A DNA stretch of 44,524 bases, from the NCBI GenBank assembly GCA_022703445.1, contig JAKLDR010000028.1, positions 1-44,524 of the forward strand, in the 5' to 3' direction. The stretch is from Planctomycetota bacterium (GTDB lineage: Bacteria > Planctomycetota > SZUA-567 > JAKLDR01). Numbering within the stretch: the stretch's first letter is position 1; the number at the start of each line of letters is the position of its first letter. Shown here piece by piece: positions 17,634 through 25,543 of this stretch. The translations under genes were made by a program, and so were the position numbers. The notes beneath the pieces were generated by a model. It worked only from the letters and a program-made list of their open reading frames with translations, did no database searches and had not been told where the DNA came from.

Positions 17634-18652
17634 ATCGCCGAACGGCCGGCTTTCGGCCATCGGCTATGGGCTTTCGGCACAACGGCCGCTACGAAAGAGC
17701 CGCCGGCTTTGGGCTTTGGGCTTTGGGCCTTGGGGACAACTGCCGTTTCGAAAGCCGAAAGCCGAAAGCCGAATGCCCGCTGTTGTTCGCCCTGCTGCTT
17801 CTTATCCCCGCCCTCCTCTTCGCCGGCTGCCGGCCGTCCCCGGAGAAGGCCGCCGCCGCGTGCTCCCCGCTGCTCCTCGCCCAGGTCGTCGACGAGACCG
17901 ATTTCCTGGCCCAGGCCGGGCAGGTCGAGGCCGGGGTTCTGCGCTCCATGTGGGCGGAGCAGGCCTCGCTCGAATGGATCCGGCGGCCCAGCCGGGCGCT
18001 GCCCGTGGAGGACGCGATCAACGCCCCGGAGCGGTTGCGCGGCCAGAAGGTCTTCTTCCGCGGCAAGCTGCTGGCCGTCACCGGCGCGCCGCCGGCCGGC
18101 GGTGCCGGTCGGTCGGCCGAGCCGCTCAGGTGCCTGGTGCTGCTGCCGGACGGAGGCGTGGCCGCCTGCCTCTCCGATCCTGGCGCCGGCCAGGCGCCGC
18201 CCGCGGTCGGCTCGGCCGTCGAGGTTTCGGGCATCTTCCTGAAGCGTTGGATCGCGCTGGACGGCTCCGGCACCCGCTACGTGGCCGTGCCCATGGTGGC
18301 CGGGGCCCCGCCCGCCGTCATCGGCGGAGCGGAGGCCGGGAAGCTCGCCGGGCTCGAGCCGGCCAGGGGCCTGCTGCCCATCGCCGGGCTGGCGGTGCCG
18401 CCGGTCTGGTCGCGGCCGGTGGTGGAGCTCGACGCCCAGGGCCGGCTCCGGCTCGACGGCGCGGCCATCTCCCGGGAGAGGCTCAATGCCGGGCTCGCCA
18501 GGCTCGCGGCGGGTGCCGGCAGGACGCCGCTCGGGGAAAGCGCCCTGGTGGTCGTGGTCCTGGTCGACAAGGACGCGCCGGCCGAGGCCCGCGCGGTGCT
18601 CGAGAAGTCGCTGCCGGCTCGAGCCGTCTTCCGCACGCAGTCCGCCAGGTAG
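17630..18652 (+). CDS. Lipoprotein with ExbD/TolR-like C-terminal region and repeat-derived N-terminus
   Basis: A 340-residue protein whose hydrophobic signal segment (PLLFALLLLIPALLFAGC) begins only at about residue 49. The preceding residues are encoded by CGGCTTT-family heptamers and read as low-complexity sequence (AAGFGLWALGLG, SRKPKAE). The ATG overlaps the previous stop as ATGA, so this is the best ATG; a TTG or CTG just before the hydrophobic segment is an alternative. The lipobox has Phe at -3, which is unusual. The C-terminal 90 residues (VVELDAQGRLRLDGAAI, then VVVVLVDKDAP) match the pattern of the ExbD/TolR periplasmic domain, by eye only. The middle (LRGQKVFFRGKLLAV) is not recognised. 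Function is unknown. Confidence 0.65.
   Translation: MNRRTAGFRPSAMGFRHNGRYERAAGFGLWALGLGDNCRFESRKPKAECPLLFALLLLIPALLFAGCRPSPEKAAAACSPLLLAQVVDETDFLAQAGQVEAGVLRSMWAEQASLEWIRRPSRALPVEDAINAPERLRGQKVFFRGKLLAVTGAPPAGGAGRSAEPLRCLVLLPDGGVAACLSDPGAGQAPPAVGSAVEVSGIFLKRWIALDGSGTRYVAVPMVAGAPPAVIGGAEAGKLAGLEPARGLLPIAGLAVPPVWSRPVVELDAQGRLRLDGAAISRERLNAGLARLAAGAGRTPLGESALVVVVLVDKDAPAEARAVLEKSLPARAVFRTQSAR
17647..17776. repeat. Composite heptamer repeat with no gene inside
   Basis: Forward units at 17647-17679 (CGGCTTT, CGGCCAT, CGGCTAT, GGGCTTT) and 17704-17735 (GGGCTTT type) are followed by inverted units CGAAAGC three times and CGAATGC at 17749-17776. The words CACAACGGC and GACAACTGCC lie in the loops. 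It can fold into one or two hairpins and sits inside the 5' coding end of the lipoprotein gene. Confidence 0.88.
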
Positions 18653-18676
18653 GATGCATGGGGCGACATGTACTTG

Positions 18677-18775
18677 CTCACGCCACGCCGCGAAGCCGCC
18701 AAGCACAACAACGTCGTCCTTTCAGCGGGTGAACCAGCAGCCCTTCTTTGCGCTTTGTGGCTTGGCGCGAGAAGG
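18677..18775. repeat. Imperfect palindrome (repeat family B, copy 2)
   Basis: CTCACGCCACGCCGCGAAG at the left faces TTCTTTGCGCTTTGTGGC followed by TTGGCGCGAGAAGG at the right (18744-18775). It is a degenerate relative of the palindrome at 6758-6849. A further partial inverted copy, CCTTCTCTCGCCAC, follows at 18806. It fills the gap between the lipoprotein and peptidase genes. Confidence 0.7.
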
Positions 18776-18842
18776 ATAGGGATGTTGTTGCTCCGCGCAT
18801 CGCCGCCTTCTCTCGCCACAAGGCAACGCAGCGAGGTTTGAC

Positions 18843-19949
18843 ATGCAGGACTTCCTGAGACAGACCATCTCCGACCTCGTCGCCATCCCCAGCCCCAGCG
18901 GCGAGGAGCGCGGCGTCGCCGACCTCGTCTTCGCGAAGCTCCGGGCCGCGGGGCTCTCTCCCGAGCGCGACGCCGACGACAACGTCTGGGTCGAGGTCGG
19001 TCCGCGCGAGGCCAAGGGGCGGCTCCACGTCAACGGGCACATGGACACGGTGGTGCCGGTGGACGGCTGGGAGACCGACCCGCACGGCCCGGTCGTGAAG
19101 GGCGGGAGACTCCACGGCCTGGGCGCCAGCGACTGCAAGGCGGGGCTGGCCGCCATGCTCTGGCTGGCGCCGCGGGTGCGCCCCAAGGTGCGCGTCCTCT
19201 TCAGCTGGACGGTCTGCGAGGAAGGCATCGGCCACGCCAAGGCCAACGGCTCGCGCGCCATGGCCGCGATGGGCGGCGACTGGGCCATCACCGTGGAGCC
19301 GAGCTGCGACGGCAGTGGGCCGCGCCTGAGCATCGGCACCCAGGGGCACGTCCGGGCCAGCGTGAAGTTCGCCGGCAAGGCCGCGCACAGCTCGCGGCCC
19401 GACCTCGGCGAGAACGCGGTGCTGGCCGCCGCGCGCTTCTGCGCGGGGCTCGAGCGGCTCAACGCCTCGTTCCCGGAGCGGCAGCTCCACGGCGGCGCGA
19501 TCGCCCGCGCCACCGTCGCGCCGACCATCATCAGCGGCGGCAAGCTCAGCAACATCATCCCGGACTCCTGCCAGGTGACGGTCAGCCGCCGCCTGGCCCC
19601 CGGCGAGAGTCACGACACCTTCCGGGCCGAGCTCGAGAAGTTGCTCGCCGGCGAGAGGGCCAGCTTTGAGATCGCCGGCGACGGGCCCTGCGCGCTGGTC
19701 GACGTGCACGGGCCGCTCTTCGCCGCGGCCCGGCGCGCCCAGCTCGAGGTCTGCGGCGCGGAGCGCACGAGCTTCCAGCGCGGGCGGACCGACGCGGTGC
19801 TCTTCGCCGCCGCCGGCATGGACACCATGACGATCGGCCCGGGCCTCTCCACCCAGTGCCACGTGGCCAACGAACACGTGGACCTGGCCGCGGCCGAGCA
19901 GTGCACCCGGCTGCTCGAGAGGACCATCAACGGGCTGGGGGACAAGTAA
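18843..19949 (+). CDS. M20-family metallopeptidase (ArgE/DapE-like)
   Basis: A 368-residue zinc-dependent amidohydrolase or peptidase of family M20, cytoplasmic. The metal ligands and catalytic residues are all visible: His66 and Asp68 in VNGHMDTV, Asp97 in GASDCKAG, Glu126 and Glu127 in VCEEGIG, the Glu in ITVEPS, and the late His in QCHVANEHVD. The dimerisation insert carries GKAAHSSRPDLGENAV. Length and motifs match acetylornithine deacetylase, succinyl-diaminopimelate desuccinylase and carboxypeptidase relatives, but the sequence does not say which substrate is used, and no arginine or lysine pathway genes are adjacent. Upstream is the family B repeat; I see no clear promoter. Confidence 0.9.
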   Translation: MQDFLRQTISDLVAIPSPSGEERGVADLVFAKLRAAGLSPERDADDNVWVEVGPREAKGRLHVNGHMDTVVPVDGWETDPHGPVVKGGRLHGLGASDCKAGLAAMLWLAPRVRPKVRVLFSWTVCEEGIGHAKANGSRAMAAMGGDWAITVEPSCDGSGPRLSIGTQGHVRASVKFAGKAAHSSRPDLGENAVLAAARFCAGLERLNASFPERQLHGGAIARATVAPTIISGGKLSNIIPDSCQVTVSRRLAPGESHDTFRAELEKLLAGERASFEIAGDGPCALVDVHGPLFAAARRAQLEVCGAERTSFQRGRTDAVLFAAAGMDTMTIGPGLSTQCHVANEHVDLAAAEQCTRLLERTINGLGDK

Positions 19950-19967
19950 CCGCGGCAGACCGAAGAT

Positions 19968-19982
19968 TGGCGAATATCGCCA
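19968..19982. promoter_or_regulatory. Short palindrome after the peptidase gene
   Basis: TGGCGA-ATA-TCGCCA is a perfect 6-base inverted repeat 19 bases after the stop codon. There is no T-run after it, so it is a poor terminator; it may be an operator or a transcript end structure. Confidence 0.35.
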
Positions 19983-20006
19983 TCACACCCCCGCGCCTTT
20001 TGCCAT

Positions 20007-20034
20007 TTGCGCCGCGGAGCCAGGCGCCTATCAT
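20007..20034 (+). promoter_or_regulatory. Sigma-70 type promoter for the protease pair
   Basis: TTGCGC (20007-20012) and TATCAT (20029-20034) are separated by 16 bases, giving a leader of about 40 bases before the ATG. The -35 match is only fair. Confidence 0.5.
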
Positions 20035-20080
20035 CCAGCCATCGCGTTCCCGGCCGCTCGCCGCCATCGGAGGCCCGCCC

Positions 20081-21820
20081 ATGCGCAAGATCCTTCCTCT
20101 CGCCGTTCTCTCGACCATCCTGGCAGCCGTCGCGCTCGCCAGGGCCGGTGCCGCCGAGCCGGCGCCGACCGCCGCGGTTCCGGCCGCCGCCGCGCTGGAG
20201 CGCCACGACCGCCGGGTCTACGAGGCGGTGGCCCCGGCGGTGGTGGGCATCACCTGCCGCGACGCCAAGGGCGGCTTCTTCGGCACCGGCGTGGTGATCA
20301 GTCCCGACGGGCTGGTGCTGACCTCGACCACCACGGTGCCCTCCGGAGCCATCAACATCAAGGTCTACTTCATGGGCGCGCCCGACAAGGAGGCCAAGCT
20401 GGTCGGCACCGACGCGGCCACGGAGAGCTCGCTCATCAAGGTCGACGGCAAGGGGCTGCCCTTCGTGCCGCTGGCCGACTCGGCGGCGGTCCGCGCCGGA
20501 GAGCGGGCCTACACCTTCGGCAACCCCTTCGGCACGCTCTCCGCCGACAACAAGGTCTCCTTCAGCGCCGGGCACGTCAGCGGCGTCTACCGTCTGCCGG
20601 ACAACATGGACTTCCAGTCCAAGTACCGCGACCTGGTCATCGAGACCGAGGCGGCGGTCAACCCCGGCTCCGACGGCGGCCCGCTGGTCGACGGCCAGGG
20701 GCGGCTCCTGGGCGTGCTGTCGCTGGGCTTCTCGGAGCGCCGCTGGCTGGGGGTGGCCGTGCCAGTCCACCTCATCGCCCCGAAGTTCGAGGCCCTCAAG
20801 GACATGAAGCCCCCGGCCGAGCACCTCCGCCCGCCGGACGACGTCGCGCAGGGCGAGGCCGCCTGGCGCGCGGCGGTGGACCGGGTCGCCCCGGCCGTGG
20901 TGCAGGTCCTGGTCGACCGCGAGGAGAGGCCGCTGCCGCGCCCGCCGGCCACCCTGGGCTACGAGCAGCAGCAGGAGGAGCTCCGCCGGCGCTACGGCGT
21001 GCGTCCGCCGGGGGCGGCCAGCGGGGTGATCATCGACCCCGAGGGCCTGGTGCTCACCGCGTACTTCCACGTCACCGGCCGCGTGAAGAAGGCCGACGAC
21101 GCGATCCGGGTGCGGCTGGCCGACGGCCGGACGCTGCCGGCCAGGGTGCTGGGCCGCGACGATAGCCTGGACCTGGTCATGCTGCGGGTCGACGCCGGCG
21201 GCGAGAAGCTGCCGGCCGCCGAACTGTCCTCCGCTCCGCTGGCGGTCGGCTCGCAGATCGCGGTGCTGGGCCGCAGCGAGGACCCGGCCGCCGTGACCGT
21301 CAACCGCGGGGTGGTGAGCGCCGTGGGCCGGAGCCTGGGCCGCACCACCCAGGTCTCGGCCTTCATCAATTACGGCAACCTGGGCGGCCCGGCCATCGGG
21401 CCGGACGGGCGGGTGGTCGGCGTGACCGGGCACCTGCGTCCCGGGGCGCTGTGGGGGCAGAACTCCGGCGTGGGCTTCATCGTCCCGGCCGCGGTCGTGG
21501 CCGAGTGCCGGGCCGACCTGGCCGCCGGCAGAGTCCTCAAGCCGCCCGCCCGGACCTTCCTGGGCATCTCGCCGGGCCGCGACGCTCCGGACCTGCTGGG
21601 CGCGCCGGTCGGCGGGGTGCTGCCCGGCTCGCCGGCCGAATCCGCGGGGCTGAAGACCGGCGACGTCATCACCAGGCTGGGCGACGCCCCGGTGGAGGGC
21701 TGGTCCGGGCTGGTGCGCAACATCGTCGGGCACAAGCCCGGCGACAAGGTCAAGCTGACCGTGAAGCGCAAGGACGCCGTCGAGGAGATCGAGGTCACCC
21801 TGGGGAAGAGCAATGATTAG
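20081..21820 (+). CDS. Tandem trypsin-like pseudoprotease with one PDZ domain
   Basis: A 579-residue exported protein (signal peptide residues 1-25) with two HtrA-type trypsin folds and a C-terminal PDZ domain. In domain 1 (about 46-235) the His motif is LTSTTTV, with Thr at the catalytic position, the Asp is replaced by Glu115, and the Ser motif is NPGSDGGPL, with Asp at the nucleophile. In domain 2 (about 262-475) His330 and Asp364 are kept, but the nucleophile motif is NYGNLGGPA, with Leu434 for Ser. The PDZ spans about 490-579 (GSPAESAGLKTGDVITRLGD). Neither domain should cleave peptides. A GGAGG site precedes the ATG by seven bases. It overlaps the intact HtrA gene by eight bases, so the two probably work together. 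Confidence 0.85.
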   Translation: MRKILPLAVLSTILAAVALARAGAAEPAPTAAVPAAAALERHDRRVYEAVAPAVVGITCRDAKGGFFGTGVVISPDGLVLTSTTTVPSGAINIKVYFMGAPDKEAKLVGTDAATESSLIKVDGKGLPFVPLADSAAVRAGERAYTFGNPFGTLSADNKVSFSAGHVSGVYRLPDNMDFQSKYRDLVIETEAAVNPGSDGGPLVDGQGRLLGVLSLGFSERRWLGVAVPVHLIAPKFEALKDMKPPAEHLRPPDDVAQGEAAWRAAVDRVAPAVVQVLVDREERPLPRPPATLGYEQQQEELRRRYGVRPPGAASGVIIDPEGLVLTAYFHVTGRVKKADDAIRVRLADGRTLPARVLGRDDSLDLVMLRVDAGGEKLPAAELSSAPLAVGSQIAVLGRSEDPAAVTVNRGVVSAVGRSLGRTTQVSAFINYGNLGGPAIGPDGRVVGVTGHLRPGALWGQNSGVGFIVPAAVVAECRADLAAGRVLKPPARTFLGISPGRDAPDLLGAPVGGVLPGSPAESAGLKTGDVITRLGDAPVEGWSGLVRNIVGHKPGDKVKLTVKRKDAVEEIEVTLGKSND

Positions 21821-23495
21821 CGCGAGAACTTCGACCCGGGCCTGGCTGCTGGCGGGAGCCCTGGCGCTCGGGGCGGCGCCGGCGGCGGCCAAGGACACCG
21901 CGCCGGACGAGCCGGGGATCCCCCGGCCGAAGCCCGTGACCGGCTCAACCGCGCAGGCCGACCCCGCGGCGACGGTCGCCGCCCGGGCGGTCGACGGCGA
22001 CATGGCCGGGCTGATCCGCCGCCTGCTGCCCGCCTACATCTTCGTGGGCGGCGGCAGCGGGGTGATCATCAGCCCCGACGGCTACGCCCTGACCAACCAC
22101 CACGTGGCCGGCACCGCCAAGGTCTGGAAGGTGCGCACCGCCGCCGGCAAGGTCTACGTCGCCGACGTGGCCGGCACCGATCCGGTGGGCGACATACTGC
22201 TGCTCAAGCTGCGCAACGCCCAGGACGTTCCCCACCTCGAGCTGGGCAATTCCGACGCGGTGCAGGTCGGGCAGACCGTGGTGGCCATCGGCAACCCCTT
22301 CGGCCTGGGGGTGGTCGACGAGGCTCCCACCGTGACGGTCGGGGTGGTCAGCGCCACCCACCGGTACCACGGCAACTACTCCGACGCCATCCAGACCGAC
22401 GCCCCGGTGAACCCGGGCAACTCCGGCGGGCCGCTCATGACCCTGGACGGCAAGGTGGTCGGCATCAACGGCCAGATCGCCACGCGCTTCGGGACCCGCT
22501 CCAACACCGGCATCGGCTACGCCATCCCGGCCAACCAGATCAGGCGCTTCCTGCCGCTGCTCAAGGAGGCCAAGGGCGGCCGCGTGCGGCACGGGACCAT
22601 CCGCGGCCTGCAGCTCCGGCCGTTCGTCCCGGACGCGGCCGTCGGCGAGGACCGCGCGGTGGTCCAGGCGGTCAGGGCCGGCAGCACCGCCGAGACCGCC
22701 GGCTTCAAGCCCGGCGACGAGATCCTCGCCGCCGGCGGCGAGGCCATCGTCAACTACGCGCGCTTCGCCGGCGTGCTCGGCACCTGGCCGGCCGGGTCGG
22801 AGCTCGAGGTGGTGGTGCGGCGGGACGGCGCCGAGAAGAAGCTCGGCGTGCGCCTGGACGTGCTCCCGGTGGCCGAGCCCGTCGATTTCGGCTGGACCCT
22901 GGAGCCGGCCAACCCCGAGGGGCTGCGCCGGAATCAGGGGCTCAAGGTCAAGGAAGTCAGGAAGGACGGGCCGGCCGAGAAGGCCGGCATCCGCGCCGGC
23001 GACGTGCTGCTGGAGCTGGCCGAGATCGAACTCGGCTCTCCGTTCGGCGTCCTGAACCTGCTGCGCACCGGTTTCGAGGGCGGGCAGCCGGTCAAGGGCC
23101 GCCTGCGGCGGATCATCCCCGAAGCCGGCGGCGAGGCCGGCAAGGAGAAGACCGAGGACTCGGCCTTCGAGATCGTTCCGGCCGCCCTGAAGACCGAGCC
23201 GCGTGCCGATTGGGGCATGAGCCTGAACAACGCGCCCGAACCGGGGGGCGGCTTCCGGGTGACCATGGTCCGGGCCGGCGGCGCGGCCGAGAAGGCCGGC
23301 ATCCGGTTCGACGACGTGATCGTCGAGATGAACGGCCGGGAGCTCAAGGACCTCCTGCCGCTCCAGGAGCTGTTCCGCGACACCAAGCCGGGACAGACGA
23401 TCAAAGGCAAGCTCCGGCGCAAGGATGAAGGCGGCGCCGGCGGCGAGGCCAAGGAAGTCGAGTTCAGCCTGAGGGTCCAAGCCGCCCAGATGTGA
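21813..23495 (+). CDS. HtrA/DegP-type serine protease with three PDZ domains
   Basis: A 560-residue exported protease (signal peptide residues 1-26). The triad is intact: His97 in LTNHHVAG, Asp127 in DPVGDILLLKL and Ser204 in NPGNSGGPL. Three PDZ domains follow, at about 265-350 (GSTAETAGFKPGDEI), 370-440 (GPAEKAGIRAGDVLL) and 465-545 (GAAEKAGIRFDDVIV); DegP normally has two. Family members degrade or chaperone misfolded envelope proteins in the periplasm. It overlaps the upstream pseudoprotease gene by eight bases, which means co-translation and suggests that the inactive partner regulates or scaffolds it. A GC-rich hairpin follows the stop. Confidence 0.92.
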   Translation: MISARTSTRAWLLAGALALGAAPAAAKDTAPDEPGIPRPKPVTGSTAQADPAATVAARAVDGDMAGLIRRLLPAYIFVGGGSGVIISPDGYALTNHHVAGTAKVWKVRTAAGKVYVADVAGTDPVGDILLLKLRNAQDVPHLELGNSDAVQVGQTVVAIGNPFGLGVVDEAPTVTVGVVSATHRYHGNYSDAIQTDAPVNPGNSGGPLMTLDGKVVGINGQIATRFGTRSNTGIGYAIPANQIRRFLPLLKEAKGGRVRHGTIRGLQLRPFVPDAAVGEDRAVVQAVRAGSTAETAGFKPGDEILAAGGEAIVNYARFAGVLGTWPAGSELEVVVRRDGAEKKLGVRLDVLPVAEPVDFGWTLEPANPEGLRRNQGLKVKEVRKDGPAEKAGIRAGDVLLELAEIELGSPFGVLNLLRTGFEGGQPVKGRLRRIIPEAGGEAGKEKTEDSAFEIVPAALKTEPRADWGMSLNNAPEPGGGFRVTMVRAGGAAEKAGIRFDDVIVEMNGRELKDLLPLQELFRDTKPGQTIKGKLRRKDEGGAGGEAKEVEFSLRVQAAQM

Positions 23496-23503
23496 TGTGT
23501 CGT

Positions 23504-23537
23504 CGCCGGCGGCGCCGCCTGGCGCCTGGCGCCGGCG
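23504..23537 (+). terminator. Hairpin after the protease genes, probable terminator
   Basis: CGCCGGC and GGCGCC (23504-23516) pair with GGCGCC (23521-23526) and GCCGGCG (23531-23537), with a four-base loop and a four-base bulge. The following sequence turns T-rich only after about 12 bases, so it may be Rho-assisted. Confidence 0.5.
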
Positions 23538-23554
23538 AAGCGCTAGGTTGTTTC

Positions 23555-23582
23555 TTGACAAAGTCAGTCGACAATGTATTAT
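23555..23582 (+). promoter_or_regulatory. Sigma-70 type promoter of the pst-like operon
   Basis: TTGACA (23555-23560, perfect -35) and TATTAT (23577-23582) are 16 bases apart, giving a leader of about 40 bases. No PHO-box-like direct repeats are seen. The spacer contains GTCGAC and two similar words, TTGACAAAG and TCGACAATG, 12 bases apart, which could bind a regulator. Confidence 0.75.
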
Positions 23583-23628
23583 TTGGCCTGTCCACGCGGG
23601 ATGACCCGCTGGCCGGAAGGAGGAGTCC

Positions 23629-24630
23629 GTGAAGAAGGTGCTGATAGTTATAGTCCTGCTGGCCGCTGGTCTGGCGGCGTTCCTGGTCCTGCGCAGGAAG
23701 CCGGAAGGCGGCGCGCAGTCGTCCGAGCGCATTACCATGTCCGGTGCCTGGGCACTCTACCCCATGGGCGTGCGCTGGGGCGAGGAATACAAGAAGCTGC
23801 ACCCCGAGGTGCGATTCGACATCTCCGCCGGCGGCGCCGGCAAGGGCGTGACCGACGCGCTGACCGGCGCGGCGGACATCGGCATGGTCTCGCGGGACCT
23901 CTCCGCGGCCGAGCTCGAGAAGGGCGCCTGGTTCGTCACGGTCACCAAGGACGCGGTGGTGCCGATGATCAACGCCGCCCACCCGCAGGCGGAGAAGCTC
24001 CTGGCCAAGGGAGCCACCCGCGAGACGCTCACCGGCATCTGGGTTGGCGGGACGGTCAAGACCTGGGGCCAGGTGCTCGGCGACAGCTCGGCCGAGGCCA
24101 TCAGCGTCTTCTCCCGCTCCGACGCCTGCGGCGCGGCCGAGACCTGGGCCAAGTACCTCGGCAACAAGAAGCAGGAGGACCTCAAGGGCACGGCCGTCTA
24201 CGGCGACCCCGGCCTGGCCGCCGCGGTGGCCAAGGACCCCCTGGGCATCGGCTTCAACAACGTGAACTTCGCCTACGACGCCAAGACCGGCAAGCCGGTC
24301 CCGGGCGTGCGGCCCCTGCCCATCGACGTGGACGGCAGCGGGGCGGTCGAACCCAAGGAGAACTTCTACGCCACCCGCGACGAGCTGGTCAAGGCCATCG
24401 CCGACGGCCGCTACCCCTCGCCGCCGGCCCGCGGACTGCACTTCGTCTCGAAGGGCGCCCCGGACCGGCCGGCGGTGGCCGCCTTCGTGCGCTGGGTGCT
24501 GACCGACGGTCAGAAGTTCGTCCCCGAGTCGGGCTACGTCAACCTGGACGCCGCCCAGCTGATCGACCAGATCAAGAAACTGAGCGCTCCGGCGGCGGTG
24601 CCGGCGGCCCCGGTCGCCCCCAAGCCCTGA
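23629..24630 (+). CDS. pstS: PstS-like substrate-binding protein
   Basis: A 333-residue exported binding protein of the PBP2 PstS-like class, with an N-terminal hydrophobic anchor (LIVIVLLAAGLAAFLVL). Recognisable phrases are ITMSGAWALYPMGVRWGEE, DISAGGAGKGVTDALTG and ADIGMVSRDLS, and in the second lobe SRSDACGAAETWAKYLG. In classical PstS the corresponding phosphate loops are GSG and SGT; here they read SGAWALYP and DACG, so oxyanion specificity may differ. It starts with GTG, backed by an AAGGAGGAG site. It is first in an operon with two permeases and an ATPase, behind a strong promoter. Confidence 0.82.
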   Translation: MKKVLIVIVLLAAGLAAFLVLRRKPEGGAQSSERITMSGAWALYPMGVRWGEEYKKLHPEVRFDISAGGAGKGVTDALTGAADIGMVSRDLSAAELEKGAWFVTVTKDAVVPMINAAHPQAEKLLAKGATRETLTGIWVGGTVKTWGQVLGDSSAEAISVFSRSDACGAAETWAKYLGNKKQEDLKGTAVYGDPGLAAAVAKDPLGIGFNNVNFAYDAKTGKPVPGVRPLPIDVDGSGAVEPKENFYATRDELVKAIADGRYPSPPARGLHFVSKGAPDRPAVAAFVRWVLTDGQKFVPESGYVNLDAAQLIDQIKKLSAPAAVPAAPVAPKP

Positions 24631-24643
24631 GCGGGAGCCCCCC

Positions 24644-25540
24644 TTGGAGGACAACAGCGCCAGGCTTTTCAACGACCGCCTGATCCGGCGGCTGATCCTG
24701 GCGCTGATCGTCGTCGTCAACGTCCTCATCGTGGGGATCGTGCTGGCGCTCTGCGTGCGGAGCTGGCCGATCCTGGACGGCACGCCGCTGGGCCGGCTGC
24801 TCTTCTCGACGGAGTGGCACCCCTCCACCGGCAAGTTCGGCCTGCTGACCTTCATCGTCGGGACCTTCGCGGTCACCGCCGGGGCGATGCTGCTGGCCGT
24901 GCCGCCCTGCCTGCTCTCGGCCATCTACCTGTCGGAGTACGCGCCGCGCTGGATCCGGACGCTGTCCGCACCGCTGATCGACCTGCTGGCCGGCATTCCC
25001 TCGGTGATCTACGGCCTGTGGGGCGTGCTGGTGATCGTTCCGCTGGTCCAGGACCGGATCGCCCCGCTCTTCGGGGTCAAGAGCACCGGCTACTCGGTGC
25101 TGGCCGCGGCGGTGGTTCTGGCGGTGATGATTGTGCCGGTGCTGGTGCACATCTCGGTCGAGGTCATGAAGGCCGTGCCCCGGGAGCTGCGCGAGGCCTC
25201 GCTGTCGCTCGGCGCCACCCGCTGGGAGACGGTCAAGCACGTGGTCCTGCGCAAGTCCCGTTCCGGGCTCTTCGCGGCCGGGGTGCTGGCCACCTCCCGG
25301 GCGCTGGGCGAGACCATGGCCGTGCTGATGGTCGCCGGCAACTACGTCTTCGCCCTGCCCCGGACCCCTTTCGATCAGGCCTACCCGCTGCCCGCGCTGA
25401 TCGCCAACAACTACGGCGAGATGCTCTCCATGCCGCATTACGAGGCGGCGCTGATGGCTGCGGCGCTGGTGCTGCTGCTCATCGTGCTGATTTTCAACGT
25501 TACTTCCCAGGCCATCCTGCTGCGCTTCGCGAGGGCCTGA
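24644..25540 (+). CDS. pstC: PstC-like ABC transporter permease
   Basis: A 298-residue inner-membrane permease with six predicted helices; the first is at about 16-38 (LILALIVVVNVLIVGIV). The EAA loop that contacts the ATPase is LREASLSLGATRWETVKHVV. DLLAGIPSVIYGLWG and LGETMAVLMVAG are characteristic of phosphate permeases. The start codon is TTG, preceded by GGGAG; no ATG in frame fits better. It is 13 bases after the binding-protein gene and just before pstA. Confidence 0.88.
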   Translation: MEDNSARLFNDRLIRRLILALIVVVNVLIVGIVLALCVRSWPILDGTPLGRLLFSTEWHPSTGKFGLLTFIVGTFAVTAGAMLLAVPPCLLSAIYLSEYAPRWIRTLSAPLIDLLAGIPSVIYGLWGVLVIVPLVQDRIAPLFGVKSTGYSVLAAAVVLAVMIVPVLVHISVEVMKAVPRELREASLSLGATRWETVKHVVLRKSRSGLFAAGVLATSRALGETMAVLMVAGNYVFALPRTPFDQAYPLPALIANNYGEMLSMPHYEAALMAAALVLLLIVLIFNVTSQAILLRFARA

Positions 25541-25543
25541 CCG

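Noticed and set aside
16386..17776. Heptamer arrays as a CRISPR array
   Set aside because: Units are seven bases, with no spacers and no cas genes.
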